64,000 bases of DNA from Ephemerocybe angulata (Eukaryota > Basidiomycota > Agaricomycetes > Agaricales > Psathyrellaceae). Below are positions 11,697 through 23,168 of the stretch, piece by piece. Below the pieces are notes generated by a model. The model had not been told where the DNA came from. It was given only the letters and a program-made list of their open reading frames with translations, and searched no databases. The stretch spans positions 1-64,000 of the forward strand of contig JAACJK010000231.1 of the NCBI GenBank assembly GCA_013368325.1, given 5' to 3'. Made by a program: the position numbers and the translations under genes. How positions within the stretch are numbered: the stretch's first letter is position 1; the number at the start of each line of letters is the position of its first letter.

Positions 11697-12812
11697 ATGG
11701 ACAAGTACTCGACAAAGTGGCTGAAAGTTTCGGAGCCGTTCCCCCATGTCCTTCACGTTGAACTCGCGAGGTAAGACAGATTCCAATATGAGCAGATCCT
11801 GCTGCTAACCGGTCTTGAAGGGCTCCCGTGAACGCTTTCTCCCAGGAGTATGTGGTTCCAGGCTGAGAAACGGATATTTGGCTGACCAATTCAGGTTCTG
11901 GCAATCCTACGGGCGGCTCTTTGATTCCATTGTCGAAGACGGGCTCGACGTCCGCGCTGCTGTCGTAACCTCCGTCTTCCCCAAGATCTTCACCGCAGGC
12001 CTGGACTGTAAGTACCTCAGAAACAAGCTAGGACTATGAATCACCTTTCGTAGTGGGCGACGCGGGGTCTCTAGGAAGCGATGGCGCAGACACAACGCGG
12101 GATGGTGCGCGTTCCTCGCTCGCGATGCGCAAGAAGCTCCTCGAGTTTCAATATGCGATCGGCGCGCCAGAGCGCTGTCCGTTCCCTGTCATTGCCGCTG
12201 TTCATGGCCACGTTATTGGTCTCGGCGTTGACATGATCAGCGCCTGCGACATTCGCTACGCAGCCGCCGACTCCAATTTCGCCATCAAGGTAAGCTTCGC
12301 CTCTCCGACATCGTAAATACATATTGACATGCTGTAGGAAGTGGATATCGGCCTTGCCGCCGACATAGGTTCACTGGCGTTCCTTCCTCACATCACCGGA
12401 AACCATTCTTTGGTCCGCGAACTAGCTTACACAGCTCGCACTTTCAGCGCTGCAGAGGCAGACAAGATTGGGCTCCTCTCCAAAGTCGTTCCGGGGAGCA
12501 AGGATGAAGTGACGAAGGAGGCGCTGGAGCTGGCTCGCTTCATATCGACGAAGAGTCCCATCGCAGTGTCAGGTTCCAAGCACTTGATCACACATGCTCG
12601 GGACCATAGTGTTCCGGACAACCTTGCGTACACCGGAGCGTGGAACGCCCATGCACTCATGACAGACGTACGTGACACTCTCGAAGCTCATGTTTAATTC
12701 TTAATTTGTATTCTAGGACATCCTCGAGAATCTCAGGGCCACGAAGGCGAAGACAAAGGCCAATTTCGCGCCGCTGAAGGTACCCTCCAGGTTTGCTGGG
12801 GCAAAGCTCTAG
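11697..12812 (+). CDS. Peroxisomal delta(3,5)-delta(2,4)-dienoyl-CoA isomerase
   Basis: This is an enoyl-CoA hydratase/isomerase (crotonase) fold protein that would shift double bonds in dienoyl-CoA during beta-oxidation of unsaturated fatty acids. ATG at 11697 gives MDKYSTKWLKVSEPFPHVL. Spliced exons give NAFSQEFW, the oxyanion-hole segment FTAGLDL, PVIAAVHGHVIGLGVDMISA, and KEVDIGLAADIGSL. The acidic residues expected in the ECH1 subgroup (D in GLGVD, E in KEVD, D in LAAD) are all present. About six exons; introns at roughly 11771-11819, 11849-11894, 12009-12052, 12290-12337 and 12668-12716. The protein ends GAKL, a PTS1 peroxisomal targeting tripeptide (AKL). It converges on the aldehyde dehydrogenase gene, with only 38 bases between the stops. 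Confidence 0.92.
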
Positions 12813-12850
12813 CGGCAACGTCCGATATTGTGGTACATATAGTTCATACT

Positions 12851-15293
12851 TCAAAGCTTCTGTCCGATGTTGATGTGGACGGCCTTCACCTGGGTATAGC
12901 TGTCCAGAAATGTCAACAGCTGTGAGTGAGGATAGATGGGTGCACCTACGTTTCCAATGCATACTCCCCAAGTTCCCGCCCGTTGCCCGACTGTTTGTAT
13001 CCACCGAAAGGAACATTGACCTCAACGGTATTGGCACAGTTGACCCAGACCATGCCAGACTCGAGGGCGTGGGCAACCCTGATCGCTCGGCCGGTATTCT
13101 CAGAGAAGATGTGGCTTGCCAGACCGTAGATAGTGTCATTGGCCTGCTCAATCACCTCTACGAAGCATGGTCAGTACTAGGGTCAAATGTAGGGATTGAC
13201 AACGTGCCTTCCTCTGTCTTGAACTTGATGACTACACCGACGGGCCCGAAGATCTCTTCTTGAACAATCTTCATTCCGGGGTGCGCATCGGTAAAGATGG
13301 TGGGCTGGACGAAGAATCCTTTGTCTCCGTGACGCTCGCCTCCAGTGTGCACGGTGGCACCCTCCTCCTTTCCTGACTTGATGTACGACATGACGCGCTA
13401 TTCCCAGGAGTTAGCAAGGGAACGGTTGCTCGTCGGTCAAATACCTACGTCAAACTGGGTTTGCGAGACCAGGGGACCGTGCTGCGTCCCAGACGCAAAC
13501 GGGTCACCGGTCTTCTCAGCCAGACCCTTCGCAGCCGCAGTGAAATGCTCGAGGAACTTGTCGTACACTCCTTCCTGAACGAAGATGCGAGACCCAGCAG
13601 TGCACACCTGACCCATGTTGAAGCTTTGAAACAGGGGTAAGGACCAGTTCTCGTTGAAAGCTAAGGCGAGGAGATAGCACGTACAATAATCCCATGCACG
13701 TCCACTTGATTGCTTGCTCAAGATCGGCGTCGTCGAAGATGATAGTCGGGCTCTTCCCTCCTAGCTCAAGGGTAACTGCCTTCAAATTGGAGTCGCCGGC
13801 AGCTTTCATGATCCTTCGTCCGGTAAGAGTGCTTCCGGTGAACGCGACCTTGTCGATCTGCATATGCTCTGAGATGGCCTGGCCAACAGAGGACCCTACA
13901 GGGCAGTGAAGAATACAGTCTCAATACCCTCCAGCGACACGGACCAATTGATCAGAAATGTGACTGACCATAGCCGTTCACGATGTTGAGGGTGCCAGGA
14001 GGGAACCCTGCCTCATTCACAAGATCTGCGAGCCTCAGTGCAGTCAACGGCGTGATCTCTGAGGGCTATGGAGAACAAGGAATGCGTAGTGTAAACGAAC
14101 GGTTCGTCTATTATGTATCATGGGGCTTACTTTGAGGACAACTGTGTTTCCGCAGGCCATCGCGGGTGCGATCTTCCACGCGAGCATGTTCTAATGTGGA
14201 TGTGATGACCTCGACATACTTATCAGAGGCATGTTGTGTAGCATACATACCAGTGGGAAGTTCCAAGGGATAATTGAGCCCTATGATAAGTTAAACGTTA
14301 GTAGGCGCTTCGTCAACCCACTAGTTCGAAAGTGGACATACGACGACACCATATGGTTCGTGCCTGGTGTAGGCTAACTTGTTTTCGCCAGTCTAAGATG
14401 ATATGCCCTGAGAAATATGACCTCGAGGATAGAGCTAGAGCACACTCCTCACCTCGATCGTCTTGCCATGAATCTTGTCAGCCCAACCGGCATAGTACCG
14501 AAGAGCGGTTACAGTGCCAGTAACGTCGACATGCTTGGCATTCGCGTAGACTTTGCCTGTACAATGATAGGGGCACAAGGAGAAGTAAGTTAGTTAGTGG
14601 CCGAGTTACCCGGCGAGTGGACATGTGTTCACTGACCCACGTTGAGAGACTCGAGCGCCGTAAACTCATCAAGGTTTTGCTCGATCAGGTACGCAAGCTT
14701 GGCCAGCGCCTTTCCGCGCTCCCTACCCGTCGTCTTCAGGCCCCAAGTGGTCTTGTAAGCCTGCACGTAGAAGTCATTGAATCATCAGCAAAAGTTCTTT
14801 TCTCGGAAAGAAGTTTGTGCCAGAGGAAGGGGAGGTATAGGGTTTTCCGAACGATCGGAAGGACGTGGCGTGCAGCGTACATGCCTTTTTCGCAGCTTGA
14901 ACGGCTCTATCAACATCAGCCTTTCCTCCACCCGCAACCTTCGTGATGACTTCTCCGGTAGCTACACAGGTCAAGCGAAGGATAGGGGGCACCCGGCACG
15001 TTGAACATCAGCACATTCAGAGGTTCTGTGCTTCTGAATCCTCACCAGGGTTACGGATTCTAGAAAATCGATGTTAGCCTCAACACGTCTCCGATTCAGC
15101 TTCAGGGGCATACTCTATGAGTTCACCTTCGATAGGGTCGACCCACTCGCCTCCAATGAACAATCTAATCCAACCCCAATTAACACTCAATAAACTGAAG
15201 AAAAAGGCTACCAAGGTCGACGCACCCAGTGTTGATGGTAACAGCGCCCTTGTACACAGCCGTATCAAAGTTGTAAGTAAAGTTGTCTGGCAT
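12851..15293 (-). CDS. Aldehyde dehydrogenase (NAD(P)+-dependent)
   Basis: This enzyme would oxidise aldehydes to acids. ATG at 15293 starts [19 protein letters not shown], followed by [17 protein letters not shown]. Exons then give [12 protein letters not shown] (cofactor/Asn motif), the Rossmann segment [11 protein letters not shown], the general-base Glu in [10 protein letters not shown], and the catalytic Cys in [14 protein letters not shown]. Further motifs are EEIFGPV and the C-terminal [20 protein letters not shown], and the protein ends INIGQKL. Length is about 500 residues, usual for the family. About ten introns of 50-70 bases, the last interrupting the codons after YALE. The nearest families are cytosolic/mitochondrial class ALDH. 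The GQKL end resembles, but does not match, a peroxisomal PTS1. Confidence 0.93.
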
Positions 15294-16204
15294 ATTGAAA
15301 GCAGTGAGGTCAGGTGGGAGAATAGGGAAAGATGGGAAGCTGCCTTAGCGGCTACTTATAGCAAAATCGACTGGAGGGAGGGTGACAAAGAAGCATGAGC
15401 ATGAAGCGTCCTTCCAAGTTCCGTACGACCCAGCCGTCGGCTCGCAATGCATTACCTCGAATCTAAAGCATTGAGAATCACGTTTCACCTACTTATCACC
15501 TAAGTATCACCTAAACGCTTCTATAGATTGGTAAGAGAGAACGCCGCCCCGCCCGAGATTCGGATAGCTTTTGGCTACTCCCGAGTTCAGCGTTGATTTC
15601 TCGTTAAGAGGTGGAGAGGGAACACGTGAGCCAGTTCATCGGAATGAGTTTTCGCCAGACCGTCAAAGCCAATCGAACCTTTCACCTTGGTAGATACCCG
15701 GACATGGTTGCCATGTCGGGCTCAGCATGGGAACGCGTACTCGATGGTGGCGAGCGTGCAGAAGGACCGAGGTATGATGAACACTTGAAGTCATCGAACC
15801 CTCCACGTCAATATAGCTTCCCACTTGTGCCATTATAAGACTGTGTGAACTGAGCTGGGGTGAGCAAACGAAAAGCCGCAACAACACTGCGTTCTGCCCT
15901 TCATTTCGAGGAGGGAAATGCGGGTATAACTGGAGGAGTGGTATTGCAGAGTCGTGTCTGGACAAATAGCTTTCGTGTAGTGAGTGATGATGACGATTGC
16001 AGCCCTCTGGGCAGCATTAATGGTAAGATATTATACAGCTAGAAATATCATGTAGACCGTCAGCGAAAAGGCTAAGAACCCAAGTATCAAATACACTCAC
16101 TGGACGTAGGTTAGCAAGCACAGCACATGCATATATAGATAGATATACATGGCAAGGGATAGGGAACAACGAACGGAGCCTGCGAGATAGACGAAATGCA
16201 CCCG
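15294..16204. other. Intergenic, no supported gene
   Basis: This stretch lies between the start of the aldehyde dehydrogenase (15293) and the stop of the helicase gene (16205). It should hold the ALDH promoter and the helicase 3' untranslated region. Small open frames here show no recognisable domain. Confidence 0.4.
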
Positions 16205-18394
16205 TTACACCAAAGCGCGAACCCTCTGTTTAACATCCCGTGCCTTGTCACTCCCCCGCCCCTTCGTTTTCCCAAAGATAACCACACGCCCCGCCTGTCC
16301 AGCCCTTCCAGACCGCCCCGCGCGATGCAAAAAGTCAATCATGTTCCGCGGCTCGTCCACAATGAACACATGCTTGATGCTCGGGTCGAAATCGAGTCCT
16401 CTCGACAACAGGGAAGTGGTGATCATGACATGCGCGTCCTTGGAGGGATCAGACAGCATTCCCGGGGCCAAAGGCTCAACAGGGGTTGCAGGAGGGGAAG
16501 GTGTACGCGAAGGTGCTGAGGAAGACGAAGAACGGATCGGTCGCAAGAAGCCGTCGAGATGCTTGTTCGACCCGCGCCTGCGTTCCTCCCCTGCGCTGGT
16601 GAGAGCGACGTTCTTAATGCCCTTTTCAGAAAGATAAGCGCTAAGCTCAACAACTTTGCTGCTCTTATTACAAAACACAAGGATCTTGGAGAGCGAGGTG
16701 ACGGGGGTTTCGGACGTCGCAACCGAAAGCGCATCTTCAGCCCAGACTTTGCGGACGCGTTTCTCGATATCAGCGTTCTTGTTTCCCCCAGTCCAGCCGA
16801 CGTATTCGGTTTGCAGGGTTTTGGGGAGGTGGTGCAGACGCGGGGAGGCGAGACGGATGAGGCGGGGGTGGTATGCGTCGAGGTATCTGGCGAGACTGGA
16901 GGGGATCGTGGCGCTTGTTAGGACGAGGTTGAAGGGGTATTCTACTTCTTTGTCTTCGGGGAGCTTTTCGGCGGCGGAGGTGGGGAATGGATCAAGGGTG
17001 ACGGGGTGGCCGCGGGCCTCGCTTATATCGGCGAGCAGTGAGCGGGTGACTTCTTGGAAGTCGGGATCTGTGAACAGTTAGTTGTTAGAAAGGTTCTTGT
17101 CTTTTTTGGGGGGGAAGTGGTGTGCGCACCTAAAAGCACGTCGGCCTCGTCTACGATGACCCATTCGACGTTCTCCAGTCCAAGTTCGGGTTTCGACTTC
17201 CATTTTCCGAATCCAACCATCTTGTCTCTACCTCTCCGCAGAGACGAGGGATCAACTTCCTCTCCCTCCTGAATCTCCTTCCTGTCCCAACCACGGCCCT
17301 TGATCATCTCCATAATCTTCATGGGCGTCCCAACCACCACGTCCACAGGGTGCGGGTCCTTGCTAACAGAGAACTCGCCATCCCCACCTTTCATAAGGTT
17401 ATCGAACTGGGCCGCCATCTCGCTCGCGGACACGTCCTTTGACTTTCCCGTCTTCGTATTCGCGCGGCTCGCACACATGACACGCAACTTCACGTCGTGC
17501 AGCAGGGACTTGGCGAAGAGCGAGAGCTGGCGCGAGAGTTCATGCGTGGGTGCGAGGATGATGCCCCGGGGGTTCAGAGGCCTTGACGATGGTTTCGGCG
17601 CTTGCCCAGCGGCTGCAGCAGCTTCCTCTGCTTTCTTGATATTCTGGAGGAGTGGGAGGAGGTATGCTATGGACTTGCCAGAGCCGGTTTCTGACGCCAG
17701 GAGGAACTGGTTGTACTCGAACGCGGGGTTCTCGTCGAAGAGCCACTTCATGCTGAGCGATTGGATGGGGGTCGGCCGAACGTCGGGACCAAGCATCTCC
17801 TTGAGCGCTGTGACGAAACCGGGTAGCAATGGCGGCGAATTGAACCGTCCAGGCGCACCCTTGAGCGTTGCTGCGATCTCTGTCGAGCCGCCTGTTGTAA
17901 CGAGGACTGGGGGGTTGTAGAACTCTTCGGATTCGGCAGACGCGTCGTAGTCCATGTTCTTCTCCTTCCTGTACTCTGGCCGGTCTTCAGACTTCTCAAC
18001 TTCATTCGTTTGCGCTGGTTTCTCCTTGTTGAACCTAGGAGACTCCTTATTCCACGTCGACTTGCCAGTTTCGCTCAGAACGGCGTCTCTTCGTGCCAGC
18101 CTTCTGAAAGATACCACGCTGGGGTCAACCGGTTTACGCTCCGCACGACCATGGTGTGGTGGGGATGATCGTTCAAATGAGGCGACCTCCAGCGTACCAC
18201 GGTTCGTCTCTGGCTGCAACGACTTTGCCAGACGACTCCGGGGCTTCTGGGATCCTGGTCATGGTCAGTACACAACCACCAGCCATGTAAATCAATAACT
18301 GACCTTGCACGCTGGCTGATGAGTGGAAGCCCGCCAGGAGCCTGTGGTTCCGGAGTCGTAGACAGGTGTTCTGTGGGGTGAAAAAGAACGCCAT
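16205..18394 (-). CDS. MRH4: Mitochondrial DEAD-box RNA helicase (MRH4-like)
   Basis: This ATP-dependent RNA helicase is needed in yeast for assembly of the mitochondrial large ribosomal subunit. ATG at 18394 begins MAFFFTPQNTCLRLRNHRLL and continues AGFHSSASVQ, an arginine-rich mitochondrial presequence. After an intron at about 18250-18300 the long exon carries PTPIQ (Q motif), ASETGSGKS (Walker A), APTHELSRQ (Ia), VVVGTP (Ib) and VDEADVLL (DEAD box). After the second intron come TSATI (motif III), ILVFCNKSSK, TTSLLSRGLDF and HRAGRSGRAGQAG (VI). The C-terminus is basic (DKARDVKQRVRALV), and a Ser/Pro-rich insert (about 16470-16550) interrupts the second RecA lobe. Motif order and targeting fit MRH4 better than other DEAD-box proteins. 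Confidence 0.88.
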
Positions 18395-19392
18395 TACGAC
18401 GTGGGGGGTCGTTGAAATGTTTCGTCGTCGTATGGAGGTCGTGGTCGTAGTTGACGCCCGACGACGATGATGTGGGCTGAAGTTCAGCCCTGGCTGAACG
18501 CGAAAATGGCTGGTCCCGTGACTTCCATATGGTCTTAATTAGGCGCATTGGGCGCGTCGCGTCGCGTCGCCCTCTGTCGCCCTTCACAAGCTTCACTGAT
18601 CAGGCGTCGGACGTGGCGGGATCGGCATCAGATACCAAAGAGGTATGCCACAGAAACGAGAGACTCAGAGACGAAGATAACGCTACCTGTCCTCGCGACA
18701 TGATTCAATAGACCTGAAAGCCAACGAGTCAAGGCGGCATTTTGAGACCCACCCATGTAACTTTCTCTGGGCCCGCATCAAGCGAGACAGACGGGAGAGC
18801 TGAGCAGGAGCTATACTTATTACACCACGGCACCGACATCAGTTAGCAGTATTTCACCAGTCCCCATTTAAGTTACATTAACCTATGTAGTACCTGTCAG
18901 CTCGTATATACTTTTGATGGCGGCCATCTACTCTTCCTTCTCGGGGCCGTCGAGCTCCTGTTCGAGACTGGCTGCGTCGTCGTCTGCTAGCTTCCATCTG
19001 TGGCCAAATCTAAGATGAGAGCTGCAAGAGTACGTGCGAGGCAAACGCGAGCCTTCCTGGCACAAGATGATCTTGAGAAGGGCGCTCCGTCGGGCTCTTC
19101 AGTGAGTCCGACGCGGATCTCTTGTTCACAGTGCTTCTGAATCGTCTGTAGCAGAAAGGGCTGAGACCTGAGACCTCCCAATCCGATCGCAGTACGTATA
19201 CGTGCATTCGAATGGTTGTCTGCAGAGACTATATGTATGTACAAAGATCCGGCCGGATTAAACGAGTAAGGTATCATGTAGAACGAAAAGATATAAGCCA
19301 CGACCACGGATATATGTCCTTTTGGTGTTCCAGGGTATGGTGGTGTCTAGCATGTTGTTGCATGAGGTGTAGATGTTACGAGACAGGACCGC
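18395..19392. other. Intergenic, helicase promoter side
   Basis: About 1 kb between the helicase start and the stop of the membrane-protein gene. A tcgcgtcgcgtcgc microrepeat lies near 18556-18570. No coding exon could be supported. Confidence 0.4.
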
Positions 19393-21327
19393 TCAAACGA
19401 TCTTCTCAGAGAACTTTTCTGTCGACTTATTCGACGTGCCATCATCGCTAGCCTCGTCGATATTGGCTCGAATACCCTATTGCAGCAGTTAGAGGTCCTG
19501 TCAGATCGTTGAAGTCATGAAGATGGGCTGGGAAATGGGGAGGGGCGTACCAGTGGCGTTTTCCGCATCTCGTTCATGTCATCTACGGCGTGCTTCGTTG
19601 TATCCACCCGGATAGCGAGTCCTTGCTGTCCAGCCTTCGGGTTAGCGATGCCACCAGCCATGCTCCGGGGTATCGACATCATCATGTTGCTGCTGCTGTC
19701 CTGATGAGTATTGGGGTTGCTCTTCGAGATGGCTCGCCTCGCGTTCAGAGTGGCCAGGAAGGAGTTGGTGTAGACTAGGCGGGATGAATGAATGGGCGAG
19801 TCAACACTCTGATAGTGAAGGTAGCTTACATCGGCCGATACAGAAGTACGTTGCTGCGTAGAGAAGACTGTGCGGCGATCCGACAAGCTGTTACCAATTT
19901 AGTTCGCGCCAATGAATCTGATAGAAGGTTGCTTCACTTACGAACGCCAAAGAAATGATAGCGCAGATTCTGGAAATGGGTTAGCGACGAAGTCCGTATT
20001 GAGTCTTATCATATCCTTACGTAGTTAGCCTGTGGAGCAAAAACAGTATTAGATGAAGCTGCCCAAAAGAATACGGTAAACTTACAATCCAGTGTTGACG
20101 ACGAAGATCATAAGTTTGTTGATGATAGTGTCAGACCTGCGGGCCCGTCATGTACTCAGCGACCGTCCAACGCTCTGGGTGCGCAATCTCGGACTGACCT
20201 CTTGAAACCGGTTCTGGAAGTATGGAGCATCCAGCAGAGAGAGCTGGCGATAAGGACGTCCGAGGTTGTGGACAGTGCGTTTATCGTAATCGTTACAGGC
20301 TACCAAATCTCGTCAATCTAATTTCTCAGTCATCAAGTGGGATGGGGCGTACGTTAATCGTTATCAGCTGCGCGTAGGTATCGAATTGCATGGAGAGAAC
20401 GACCCATGCAATGCCGGAGCCTGGGAATGGATATGAGTAGAGAGTTCCGAGCGAGTGGATCGAATGGACTTACCGGCAGTGCTGAGAATGAGGAGCATGA
20501 TCAACCCGCAGAGATAGTAGTTCTTCTTGCTGACTGAGGAGTGTCAGTCTGGAAGGGGAGTCTGGAGGAGGGTGGACTTACGTGTCCAGATTCGGTAGAC
20601 GTAGAATGTTTGCACGATTCCACCATTGACTCCCTGGGGGCCGTTAGCATAACAATGAAAGAAAGGTAGGCGAGACACGTACAGTCAAAAGCGCTTCCAG
20701 CTGGAGTTTGACAGACGAGGTTAGGACTTGCTTCAACCTGACAATAACTTCAGATCACGTACGAGGACCGACCTATTATAAGGAAACATATTTGTCAGAG
20801 GCCTGCGGAACATGGAAGTCCACAACACATACCAGACCAGTCGATGTAGCGCTTCTTCATTTCTAAAGCGCGAATTTTCAGACATTGAAGTACAGCTGGG
20901 GGTGAGTCACACTACCTGAAGCCTGTGACGAGGTAGTGGTACACTAGAAGCGGGAGCAATTAGTCTATGGTGTCCATCGTATCGAAAATATCGAGAGGCG
21001 AACGTACTTGCATGCGTCAGGAAAGACAGATGTGTAGCATCGAACACACAAGTCGTTATCACCATCGACTTCAGTATCCAGTGATCATGCTTGTAATCTG
21101 GTGACACACATAAGAACGGGAATCACGCTGGGCAGTAGAGAACCTTACTATTGAAATAGTAGAACGCCTGCAGCAAGCAGATGCCATGGAGCACGCCGCT
21201 AACGATCGTTCCGAGGAGCATTGCGCCCATCCTATACGCCTCATCAGTACAAGCCCACAATACAGCGGTCAAGTTGGGATTCATACGTATTATCAAGTGC
21301 GACCCCAAAGTCCAATGTAGCGGGCAT
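19393..21327 (-). CDS. DUF6534-type multi-pass membrane protein
   Basis: ATG at 21327 begins MPATLDFGVALDNT, and the next exon is MGAMLLGTIVSGVLHGICLL, a membrane helix. Further short exons encode hydrophobic helices (for example the one containing STVITTCVFDATHLSFLTHA-like residues near 21000), separated by many introns (about ten). The cytoplasmic C-terminal part is a Ser/Asn-rich stretch (MMMSIPRSMAGGIANPKAG) followed by HAVDDMNEMRKTPL, and the protein ends EKFSEKIV at 19393. This layout (MG...LG...GIL..Q.Y.YF start, seven predicted helices, Asn/Ser linker) is that of the large Agaricomycete DUF6534 family, whose function is unknown. Individual small exon edges are less certain than the overall span. 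Confidence 0.75.
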
Positions 21328-21375
21328 GGCTGCCTAAATAGATCCTGAAAATGGATAACCGAACCGGGGACCAGG

Positions 21376-21452
21376 CGGAGGTGAAGGGGGGCGGGGCGGC
21401 GGTGTTGAGATGACTTGTGGGGAGGGAAGGTAAGGAAGGAAGAAAGGGGGGT
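21376..21452. other. G-rich tract with G-quadruplex potential
   Basis: The plus strand reads as nearly uninterrupted purine, with several runs of three to six G (ggaggtgaaggggggcgggg and later aaaggggggtgggg). Four or more closely spaced G-runs can form a quadruplex. It lies about 50-125 bases upstream of the DUF6534 start codon. A regulatory role is only an inference. Confidence 0.45.
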
Positions 21453-22119
21453 GGGGCTTAGAATGAGGCGCGCCCTTCTTCAAAACTAGAACGACGACCA
21501 GGGCATGCCATAAGGCGGAATTAGATTTAGAGGTAAGCCCGTTTAGAACGGCTCAAAACGGTTTAGATGTTAACAAGGATCGTTGACAGCCCGGCTTCTG
21601 TTCCGAACGATACAGTGAGACCCTGCACAGATTGTTATCTGTCTCACATTTCTCGGCAGTCACGCTGGTCGTACAATTCCACTGAAGCAGCTCTTCTCGC
21701 ATGAAGAACAAGTCGCTCCCCTCTCCATTATTGTGAGGAATGCAGCAGGATCCTGGCTGGAGATTTCGATCTCATCTCGATCGCCCAGGCCCCATTCCAG
21801 CGCCAATCATTACTGAGAAGATCATGCATGAGCGGCTCACGGGTATCACCGAAAAAAGAAGCACGGCAGGGTCATGACATTGATTTACGGCACTTTCGCG
21901 GCGGCTTCTGGAAATCGCTCAGCGTCTATCTTTTACTTATCAGGAATCAGGATAAGCAGAGCCAAAGCAAAGCTCTTTTCATCTTATTATTGTCTTCTGG
22001 TGCTCGAAAGGACGACAGCCAACACTGGTCTCCCGCCCAAGGTTGGGAGGTTGGGCTGGTGTTGTCCATCTTGATCGTCGACAAGTAAAGGATCATGCTG
22101 CCTTTCTTCCCTCGCCAGC

Positions 22120-22162
22120 GGCTGTCGCATGCTGTTGCGGGCCGCAACAGCATGCGACAGCC
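22120..22162. repeat. Near-perfect 43-bp palindrome
   Basis: The left arm 22120-22140 starts ggctgtcgcatgctgttgcg. After a single g (22141) the right arm 22142-22162 is its exact reverse complement. The two 21-bp arms have no mismatch. It would form a stable cruciform or RNA hairpin. Confidence 0.95.
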
Positions 22163-23168
22163 CACGCCCCGCGGCCCTCCACCGTCTGGCGCCTATTCAC
22201 TACACCGTAATGCAGTGCGGCACCTCCCGTCGCCTCGCAGATTCGGGAATCCCGACAGACTGACCTTGAGCCTTGAGGGGTGACTTGTCAAATGCTTCGC
22301 TGAACAGGTATGGTCAGCAGCGGACTTCCTGCAACTGTGCAACATCAGCCTGAGCAGCTTGTTTGGAATCTTGAGTGCATGTTTAACATGTTTCTTTCAA
22401 ATTACCCGGAAGTAGGGTAAAGCCATTCATGCACTTGAAAAATGGGGTGCGTTCCAAGTATGATCCCAGCCTGCTTGACATCCTCAAGAGCCCTCCTCCT
22501 TCTCCCTGGCGACATGATATCCCCGCCTCGACTGTCCAGACTACGCCTCGACGGCACCCCAGTCGGCGATGGAGCATCAAGCGGATTTTTCCATGAGATC
22601 TGATGGACCCAAGCACGCTATACAACCATTCAACTTGAACCTTGATTTTTTGGCATCCGGAAGCACTCTTCGCTATTCTCGTTACTTAGGTGTCGCGTTG
22701 ACACTTGGGCGCAGAGCGCTAGCACCTTTCCGCGACTTGCGCTCGTCTGCAAAGGTATGCAGAGCTCTTATGGCGGGACCTATGTAGAGTAAGACGCGAC
22801 CTTGAGTTCGCTAGAACGGCACCCTCGATGAATTTGGTTGCGACAAAGCAAGACGTTCGTGCCGGATTTGCCGAGACTACTTACGGCAGCTGTGGGTGCA
22901 GTGTGGGCGCGATGTGGGCTCCCTCTTCGTATGTTTTTCCACAAATCTAGGTCAAATCTGCAAAAATCCCGAATCTTGTCTTCGGAAGATAAGCTTGATT
23001 AGGTTTGCGTCTCCAGTCCCGCTGGGACCGCAGAAATGAGGCACGGACAGGGTCATCAAATAATATACATCCGGATTACATAGGTCAGAACGTTCTGCGA
23101 GATTCTGCTCCTCTTCCTTCATCCCCTCTGTGACGCCTCACTCCCTCGCGTCCTCCCCCTCTCCAACT

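Larger units (their letters stand above)
21328..23168. other. Long intergenic region (1.8 kb)
   Basis: This is a shared upstream region between the divergent DUF6534 gene (start 21327) and the P450 gene (start 23169). It contains a G/A-rich tract at about 21376-21452 and a near-perfect 43-bp palindrome at 22120-22162 (both listed). Small open frames lack recognisable domains or codon support. Confidence 0.45.

Noticed and set aside
23130..23168. Longer N-terminus for the cytochrome P450
   Set aside because: The in-frame upstream codon is GTG, not ATG; the ATG at 23169 gives a proper membrane anchor.
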